A DNA stretch of 64,000 nucleotides from Thiohalocapsa halophila. GTDB lineage: Bacteria; Pseudomonadota; Gammaproteobacteria; Chromatiales; Chromatiaceae. The DNA lies in contig NZ_NRRV01000001.1 in NCBI RefSeq assembly GCF_016583825.1, positions 62,001 through 126,000 on the forward strand, given 5' to 3'. Under the pieces are notes generated by a model. The model was not told the origin of the DNA. It saw nothing but the letters and a program-made list of their open reading frames with translations, and did not search any database. The translations under genes were made by a program, and so were the position numbers. Positions 58,519 to 64,000 of the stretch are shown here, in pieces (within the stretch, counting starts at the first letter, position 1; every line of letters begins with the position of its first letter).

Positions 58519-60918
58519 ATGACCGAATCCGTACGTTGGCTTTCCGAACTGGGCATGGACGATGTCGGCATCGTCGGCGGTAAGAATGCGTCCCTCGGGG
58601 AGATGATCCAGCACCTGACGGCCGTGGGCGTGCGCGTGCCGGGGGGCTTCGCGACCACGGCGGCGGCCTATCGGGAATTCCTCGCCGCCAGCGGGCTGGC
58701 CGAGCGCATCGCTGCAGAATTGGACAAGCTGGACGTGGATGACATCGCGGCGCTCAGCGAGGCGGGGCCGAAGATCCGCGGCTGGATCATCGAGCAGCCC
58801 TTCCCGCCGAGCCTGGACGCGGACATCGAAGCCGCCTACCACGAGCTCGTGGGCCGGGACGGCAACGACGGGGCCTCCTGGGCCATCCGCTCGTCGGCCA
58901 CGGCCGAGGACTTGCCCGACGCCTCCTTCGCAGGCCAGCAAGAGACTTTCTTGAACATCCAGGGGCTCGACAATGTCAAGCGCGCCATCCGCGAGGTGTT
59001 CGCCTCGCTGTACAACGACCGTGCTATCTCATACCGCGTGCACAAGGGCTTCGCACATGCCGATGTGGCATTGTCCGCTGGCGTGCAGCGCATGGTCCGC
59101 AGCGACCTGGCCGCCGCGGGCGTGATGTTCACGCTGGACACGGAGTCCGGCTACCGGGATGCGGTTTTCATCACCGCCAGCTACGGCCTCGGCGAGATGG
59201 TGGTCCAGGGCGCCGTCAATCCGGACGAGTTCTATGTCCACAAGCCGACGCTGGCAGCCAAGCGCCCGGCCATACTGCGGCGCAGCGTCGGCGACAAGGC
59301 GATCCGCATGGTCTACGCGGAGCCCGGCACACCCGATGCCGAGCGATCTCCGGTGCGCACCGAGGACGTACCGCAGGCCGAGCGTCAGCGCTTCAGCCTC
59401 ACCGACGCCGAGGTCGAAGACCTCGCCCGCCAAGCCATGCTCATCGAGGAGCACTACGGCCGGCCCATGGACATCGAGTGGGCCAAGGACGGCACCGACG
59501 GCCTCCTGTACATCGTGCAGGCCCGACCCGAGACGGTGCAGAGCCGCCCGGGCCAAGTCATTGAGCGCTATATCTTGAACGCGCAAGGCGAGGTCCTCGC
59601 CACCGGGCGCAGCATCGGCCACCGCATCGGCGCCGGCAAGGCACGGGTGGTGGAGTCCATCCGCGACATGGAGCACGTGGAGCCCGGCGACGTACTGGTC
59701 ACGGACATGACCGACCCCGACTGGGAGCCCGTCATGAAGCGCGCGGCGGCCATCGTCACCAACCGCGGCGGGCGCACCTGCCATGCGGCCATCATCGCCC
59801 GGGAGCTGGGTGTGCCCGCCGTCGTCGGCTGCAACGACGCCACCGACAGAATCCCGGACGGCGCGGATGTGACCGTCTCCTGCGCCGAGGGCGACACCGG
59901 CTACATCTTCCAGGGCGCCTTGGACTTCGAGCACAAGACCGCCGAGCTGGACAAGATGCCCGAGGTGCCGGTCAAGGTCATGATGAACGTCGGCAACCCG
60001 GAGCGCGCCTTCGCCTTCGCGGCGACACCCAACGCCGGCATCGGCTTGGCCCGGCTGGAATTCATCATCAACAACACCATCGGCATCCATCCCAAGGCGC
60101 TGCTGGAGCTCGACGCCCTGCCAGAAGACCTCCAGGCGCAGATCAGACCGCGCATCGCGGCCTACCTGAGCCCGACAGGCACGCCGCGGGACTTCTATGT
60201 GATGCGCCTGGCCGAGGGCATCAGCATCCTCGCGGCGGCCTTCGCACCGAGCCCGGTCATCGTGCGCATGTCGGACTTCAAGTCCAACGAGTACGCCAAC
60301 CTCATCGCGGGCCCGCGCTACGAGCCGGACGAAGAGAACCCGATGATCGGCTTCCGCGGCGCCGGGCGCTATGTGGCGGACGACTTCCGCGAGTGCTTTG
60401 CCATGGAGTGCGAGGCGCTCAAGTACGTCCGCGACGAGATGGGCCTCACCAACCTCCAGATCATGATCCCCTTCGTGCGCACCCTGGGGCAGGCCAAGGC
60501 CGTGACCGAGGCGCTCGCCGAGCAAGGACTCGAGCGCGGCAAGAACGGCCTCAAGCTGATCATGATGTGCGAGATCCCATCCAACGCGGTGCTCGCCGAG
60601 CAGTTCCTGGAGTACTTCGACGGCTTCTCCATCGGCTCCAACGACATGACCCAGCTCACCCTCGGCATCGATCGCGATTCATCCTTGGTGGCCGCCGACT
60701 TCGACGAGCGCGACCCGGCCGTCAAGGCCCTGCTCTCCATGGCCATCCAGGCCTGCCGCAAGCAAGGCAAGTATGTCGGCATCTGCGGCCAGGGTCCCTC
60801 CGACCACGCCGACTTCGCCGACTGGCTGGTCAAAGAAGGCATCGAGAGCGTCTCCCTGAACCCGGACACCGTCATCGACACCTGGCTGTATCTGGCGGAG
60901 CACGCGGGGAAAGGCTGA
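58519..60918 (+). CDS. ppsA: Phosphoenolpyruvate synthase
   Basis: PpsA makes PEP from pyruvate with ATP going to AMP, for gluconeogenic growth. From the ATG at 58519 it is 799 residues, with an N-terminal ATP-grasp domain ([29 protein letters not shown]), the phospho-histidine His422 ([13 protein letters not shown]) and a C-terminal PEP/pyruvate-binding barrel ([25 protein letters not shown]). The 298-bp gap before it holds the sox terminator and no other gene. Confidence 0.97.
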   Translation: MTESVRWLSELGMDDVGIVGGKNASLGEMIQHLTAVGVRVPGGFATTAAAYREFLAASGLAERIAAELDKLDVDDIAALSEAGPKIRGWIIEQPFPPSLDADIEAAYHELVGRDGNDGASWAIRSSATAEDLPDASFAGQQETFLNIQGLDNVKRAIREVFASLYNDRAISYRVHKGFAHADVALSAGVQRMVRSDLAAAGVMFTLDTESGYRDAVFITASYGLGEMVVQGAVNPDEFYVHKPTLAAKRPAILRRSVGDKAIRMVYAEPGTPDAERSPVRTEDVPQAERQRFSLTDAEVEDLARQAMLIEEHYGRPMDIEWAKDGTDGLLYIVQARPETVQSRPGQVIERYILNAQGEVLATGRSIGHRIGAGKARVVESIRDMEHVEPGDVLVTDMTDPDWEPVMKRAAAIVTNRGGRTCHAAIIARELGVPAVVGCNDATDRIPDGADVTVSCAEGDTGYIFQGALDFEHKTAELDKMPEVPVKVMMNVGNPERAFAFAATPNAGIGLARLEFIINNTIGIHPKALLELDALPEDLQAQIRPRIAAYLSPTGTPRDFYVMRLAEGISILAAAFAPSPVIVRMSDFKSNEYANLIAGPRYEPDEENPMIGFRGAGRYVADDFRECFAMECEALKYVRDEMGLTNLQIMIPFVRTLGQAKAVTEALAEQGLERGKNGLKLIMMCEIPSNAVLAEQFLEYFDGFSIGSNDMTQLTLGIDRDSSLVAADFDERDPAVKALLSMAIQACRKQGKYVGICGQGPSDHADFADWLVKEGIESVSLNPDTVIDTWLYLAEHAGKG

Positions 60919-60991
60919 CGCCTGCGGAAGCAGTGCTAGAGTTGTGGCTGAGCTTCCTCGAGAATCCCACCCCGGCTGACCCACACAGACC

Positions 60992-61603
60992 ATGGCAGCA
61001 CCAAACGCCAGCGCGACCCAACCGGTGCATTTGCGCCTGCCGGCCGGCATGCGGATGGACGATGAGCAGTTCTTCGACTTCTGCGAGGCGAATGCCGATT
61101 ATCGAATCGAGCGCAACGCGAACGGAGACATCGAGATCATGCCACCCACCGGCGGAGAGACCGGCCGCCGCAACTCGGACCTGATTACGGACCTGAACAT
61201 CTGGGCACGCCAGGACGGCCGCGGCGTCGTCTTCGACTCATCCACCGGCTTCCGGCTGCCCAATGGCGCCACGCGCTCACCAGACGCCGCTTGGGTCTCC
61301 CGGGCGCAGCTCGCGCGCCTCAAAGACGCCGACAAGGACCGTTTCCTGCCCCTGGCACCGGATTTCGTCCTGGAGCTGGCCTCGCCCAACGATGATCCGG
61401 TCGCGCTGGACGCGAAGATGCAGGAGTACCGGGCAAACGGTGTGCGTCTCGGCTGGCTACTGATCCCGGCAGACAAGCAGGTGCGCATCTATCGGCCGGC
61501 GACACTACCGGCGACGCTGGATGCGCCTGCGAGCTTGGACGGCGATGATGTCCTGGCGGGCCTTGAGCTCGATTTGACACGGATCTGGGAGCCTGCCCTC
61601 TGA
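60992..61603 (+). CDS. Uma2-family (DUF820) putative nuclease
   Basis: The 203-residue protein has the Uma2 fold pattern: FFDFCEANADYRIERNANGDIEIMPPTGG, SPDAAWVSR and PDFVLELASPNDDPVALDAKMQEY, with the Asp, Glu and Lys positions expected of a PD-(D/E)xK nuclease-like core. Uma2 genes are scattered and multicopy in cyanobacteria and Chromatiales; no function is proven. It starts 73 bp after ppsA. Confidence 0.85.
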   Translation: MAAPNASATQPVHLRLPAGMRMDDEQFFDFCEANADYRIERNANGDIEIMPPTGGETGRRNSDLITDLNIWARQDGRGVVFDSSTGFRLPNGATRSPDAAWVSRAQLARLKDADKDRFLPLAPDFVLELASPNDDPVALDAKMQEYRANGVRLGWLLIPADKQVRIYRPATLPATLDAPASLDGDDVLAGLELDLTRIWEPAL

Positions 61604-61813
61604 TCCCGATCCGCGGACGCTGCGGCGGGCGGGAGGGCGGAGAAAAGTGTTGGCAGGTCGCCCCGCCCTGCAGGCCCTGCGGATATCGCTGCGTCGCGTT
61701 GACGCGGCCTGCCGCGCTTGAGCGCCATTCGAGCCTGGCCCCTTTTCCCTTTTCCGCTGGCGCCTTTTCCGCTGTGTGCGCCCCCCGTAACGCCGGCGCC
61801 TAAGCCAACGCGC

Positions 61814-62392
61814 CTAATCAGAGCGTCCGCGGAACAGGTCGGCAACAGGCAATGTGAAGCGGGGCAGCATGGGCTCTGCCGTGAGGATACCCGCTGGACC
61901 GAGCACCTCCAGATCGCCAGGACTATGGTGGCAACTGACGCAACGGCGTTGCGGATCCACCAGCCACACCAGCTCAACGCCGATGCTGAAGTAGTCATCC
62001 AGCTTGCTCGCCACCGCCGTCCAGCGGTCGCTGGGGGAGATAATCTCGACAATCAGTTCCGGGGCGACGTCCAGGTAGCCCGCTGGAGATGCCTGCGCGA
62101 TGCGCTCGTTGGAGACGAAGGCCAAGTCCGCACCGCGCAGCGTATCCGGGCTGCGGCGGATGATGATGCCGGCCTCACCGCTCAGCACGACACCAATCGG
62201 GTTGGCGTCCACGTACTGCTGGAGCCTGGCCGTCACCCGGGCCTCGGTGGATGCATGCGGCCAGCCCGTGGGCGGCATCGGCACAAACCTCCCTGCAATG
62301 AGCTCTCCGGAGGCGTCGCCGACGAGGTCGGGCAGCTCCTCGATGGTCAAGAGCCGTTCCTGTTCCGGTTTCCAGGCAGCTAGGGTGGACAT
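61814..62392 (-). CDS. Second Uma2-family (DUF820) putative nuclease
   Basis: The 192-residue protein (ATG at 62392, MSTLAAWKPEQERLLTIEELPDL; an ATG at 62449 is possible) has IAGRFVPMPPTGWPHA, RGADLAFVSNERI and PELIVEIISPSDRWTAVASKLDDY, the Uma2 core with Asp, Glu and Lys. It is from a different branch than the gene at 60992 and points the other way. The 210 bp between them has a CTTTTCC-rich stretch with a 12-base direct repeat (near 61750-61775). Confidence 0.85.
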   Translation of the reverse strand: MSTLAAWKPEQERLLTIEELPDLVGDASGELIAGRFVPMPPTGWPHASTEARVTARLQQYVDANPIGVVLSGEAGIIIRRSPDTLRGADLAFVSNERIAQASPAGYLDVAPELIVEIISPSDRWTAVASKLDDYFSIGVELVWLVDPQRRCVSCHHSPGDLEVLGPAGILTAEPMLPRFTLPVADLFRGRSD

Positions 62393-62547
62393 AGGCGCAG
62401 TCATGGCGGCAGGCGAGACGCAGCGCGCAGGTTGCACAGACACTCGCACCTGCTCGGCGTCGAGGTCAGATCATCCCAAGCTTAGTCTGCTGCACGCACG
62501 CGTGTCATCTTGATCGCACCTGTCGGCGAATGGCCGCGCAGGCCTGG

Positions 62548-62707
62548 GCTAGGGAGACGCCGATTATTGGCCGTCCTGGCCCAAAATCGGCACGGGATTC
62601 GAAAACGCGGTTTCCGAACGCCTTCATCTTCAGCGGCTTAGGCCGCTGAAAATGGCGGGGCACCCTGCCCCGCACGGGAAACGCCAATAAATCGGCGTTT
62701 CCCTAGC
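62548..62707. repeat. MITE-like repeat, copy 2 (160 bp)
   Basis: The ends GCTAGGGAGACGCCGATT (62548-62565) and AATCGGCGTTTCCCTAGC (62690-62707) are 18-bp inverted repeats with one mismatch. The interior has two further hairpins (TCAGCGGC-TTAG-GCCGCTGA and GCGGGGCA-CCC-TGCCCCGC). It is collinear with the diverged copy at 36046-36203. No gene fits inside; it ends 14 bp before the stop of the next gene. Confidence 0.8.
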
Positions 62708-62720
62708 TGAGCGAGAAGCC

Positions 62721-62966
62721 CTAGTTATACGCCACTTCGGCTTGTCTGTGATGTTGAAGCTGGCGCCTGACGGCCTCGGGCAGGTCAAGCTCTGCGAACA
62801 TCCCGGCACTGTAGAGATAACCTCCGGGCTCGGAGGTATCTTCATCCAGCACGCGGAGCATGGCATGTTTGGCGGCGGCGGAGTCCTCTACCGTTTCGTA
62901 GACTTTGCCGACGATGAGGCTGGCCTCGTTGCCGCTGTTGTCGATGCAGATAACAAATTTGCTCAT
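62721..62966 (-). CDS. Hypothetical protein, 81 aa
   Basis: Not recognised. A small acidic soluble protein beginning MSKFVICIDNSGNEASLIVGKVYE, a pattern seen in many small beta-rich proteins of unknown role, then GGYLYSAGMFAELDLPEAVR. Its start overlaps the stop of the gene at 62963 by four bases (ATGA), so the two are coupled. A MITE-like repeat lies directly downstream. Confidence 0.65.
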   Translation of the reverse strand: MSKFVICIDNSGNEASLIVGKVYETVEDSAAAKHAMLRVLDEDTSEPGGYLYSAGMFAELDLPEAVRRQLQHHRQAEVAYN

Positions 62967-63196
62967 GGAATCAGCCGCTTGATTTTGAGGTCGCGCCGAC
63001 CTAACCCGTGGGCTTCGAACCAGTGGATTTCAGCGTCGCTGATGGTGCCATCGGCGAGTCTCACGGTGGCGAAACCCTTCATCTTCCGCCAACGCCCGCT
63101 GCCGTAGCTGCGATTGAGGTGTTGCCTGATCCGTACCCCGGAACCACTGGCAATGACGACAGCGCCGGTGATCGGGGTGATTATCTCGAATCTCAT
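62963..63196 (-). CDS. Hypothetical protein, 77 aa
   Basis: Not assigned to a function. A basic 77-residue protein with SGRWRKMKGFATVRLADG and AEIHWFEAHGLGRRDLKIKRL. I recall this WRKMKG / HWFEAHG pattern in many proteobacterial proteins of unknown role. It is the first gene of a two-gene unit with the 81-residue protein; the size, charge difference and coupling would fit a toxin-antitoxin-like pair, but nothing proves it. Confidence 0.65.
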   Translation of the reverse strand: MRFEIITPITGAVVIASGSGVRIRQHLNRSYGSGRWRKMKGFATVRLADGTISDAEIHWFEAHGLGRRDLKIKRLIP

Positions 63197-63620
63197 GCTG
63201 TCCGGCTGGCCACCTAACGCTGCCCTTGCAGTCTAGCAGGGGCGGGCCGCGCGGGAGAAAAGGGCGGCAGACCGCCGACACGAATGCGTGAACGGCGCAG
63301 CATGCTGGAAGTCCAGCAAGAATTGAGCCCGGTCCCTTGTCCAGCCCCGTTTTCAAGCCGATCGACAACGGCTCGCCCCGTACACGTGAGATGCAGCGCG
63401 GCTCAGCGTACCGCATAACCGGCCTGGCGGGGCCAGCCCCACACTCGGCCTTGCCGCGGATTAGCCAAATTCGGAGCGAACTGCCGGCGGCGATGTGCTC
63501 AAGCGCTGCGTTGGCAGCCTGCCGCGCCCAGAGGCCGCTGCCACGGCGGCAATGCCGGGCGAAGTCCCCGCCGGAATCTGAGACAATATGCAGCGTTTGT
63601 CAGAACGCACGAGGTATTGC
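63197..63620. other. 424-bp spacer with no recognised feature
   Basis: Between the divergent hypothetical gene and the PfkB-family gene I see no convincing gene, repeat copy or RNA. It must contain the promoter of the downstream gene; a GAGGT ribosome site lies at 63611-63615. Confidence 0.5.
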
Positions 63621-64000
63621 ATGAGTAAGTACGACGTCTACGCCCTGGGTAACGCACTGGTGGACATGGAGTACGAGGTCCAGCCCGAGGATCTCCAGCA
63701 CCTGAGCATCGACAAGGGCGTGATGACGCTCGTGGACGAGGCGCACCAGCTGCGCATCATGGAGCATCTGCGCGAGCGCCATCACCAGCGCGGCTCCGGC
63801 GGCTCCGCAGCCAACTCCGTGATCGCGCTCTGCCAATTCGGCGGCACCGGCTGGTATTCCTGCAAGGTCGCCAACGACGAGCTCGGCCACTTCTACCTCA
63901 AGGATCTCTGCGACGGCGGCGTCGGTACCCGCGACACCACCTTCCTGGAGGAAGGCGACACCGGCCGCTGCGTGGTGCTGGTCACGCCGGACTCCGACCG
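63621..64000 (+). CDS. PfkB-family kinase, adenosine kinase-like (3' end beyond window)
   Basis: The first 126 codons are present. The protein starts MSKYDVYALGNALVDMEYEV and continues with GSGGSAANSVIALCQFGG, the PfkB signature one region, and KVANDELGHFYLKDL. This matches the adenosine/ribokinase group, with the GNALVD start typical of bacterial adenosine kinases. The ATG is preceded by GAGGT. The substrate call rests on the N-terminus only. Confidence 0.85.
   Translation, partial: MSKYDVYALGNALVDMEYEVQPEDLQHLSIDKGVMTLVDEAHQLRIMEHLRERHHQRGSGGSAANSVIALCQFGGTGWYSCKVANDELGHFYLKDLCDGGVGTRDTTFLEEGDTGRCVVLVTPDSD

Noticed and set aside
62721..63196. Naming the two small genes as a known toxin-antitoxin family
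   Set aside because: Size and coupling fit, but no motif of a known toxin or antitoxin family is visible.

Overview
This is 64 kb of very GC-rich DNA from a diazotrophic, sulfur-oxidising gammaproteobacterium, most likely a purple sulfur bacterium (Chromatiales: Chromatiaceae or Ectothiorhodospiraceae). The reasons are nitrogenase structural genes with the post-translational switch enzyme DraT, a soxB / soxXAKL arrangement like that of Allochromatium-type bacteria, and conserved gammaproteobacterial blocks (hisE-tatABC; trpH-yciO-trpS-scpAB-rluB opposite yciB; smc-zipA-ligA). No rRNA, tRNA, CRISPR array, phage or complete insertion sequence is visible.

Layout. 1-3.7 kb (minus strand): a CysB-type LysR regulator cut by the window edge, tatC, tatB, tatA and hisE. 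3.8-11.2 kb: draT facing away from nifH-nifD-nifK-nifT-ferredoxin-nifY-small nif-associated protein. A sigma-54 promoter and a NifA upstream site can be read directly in front of nifH, and the nif spacers carry hairpins, a REP-like palindrome and heptanucleotide tandem repeats. 11.2-13.1 kb: REP-like repeats, a polytopic membrane protein and a 254-bp element with terminal inverted repeats. 13.1-31 kb: core housekeeping genes, including a ligA with a duplicated helix-hairpin-helix unit and a carbonic-anhydrase-like protein that lacks two zinc ligands. 30.5-33.2 kb: a homocysteine methyltransferase, queF and an FGGY sugar kinase. 33.2-43.9 kb: an exopolysaccharide/PEP-CTERM region (prsT, prsR, prsK and a bacterial sugar transferase, then UDP-sugar dehydrogenase and epimerase genes, each preceded by copies of one 13-bp repeat). 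43.9-50 kb: rdgC, the AMMECR1/Memo/radical-SAM triad, a CNNM-type transporter and a YgfX-like protein.

50.2-58.3 kb is the sulfur-oxidation region. soxB (with a Tat signal) diverges from a two-component system whose sensor has a PhnD-like periplasmic domain (TtrS/ThsS architecture) and whose response regulator is of the FixJ type. These are followed by soxX, soxA, a SoxK with an internal duplication, and soxL, ending at a strong terminator. The placement suggests thiosulfate- or tetrathionate-responsive control of sox. soxYZ and soxCD are not in the window. 58.5-64 kb: ppsA, then an accessory stretch (two Uma2-type genes, a pair of unknown small genes and a second copy of a MITE-like repeat also found in front of prsT), and the start of a PfkB-family (adenosine kinase-like) gene that runs off the right edge.

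The features most worth following up are the sensor system embedded in the sox cluster with its candidate operator, the altered carbonic anhydrase, the duplicated SoxK and LigA domains, the TatC with a FimV-like tail, and several families of short repeats (7-mers, 13-mers, a 160-bp MITE) placed next to gene starts. All functional calls were made by reading the sequence; no database search was run.
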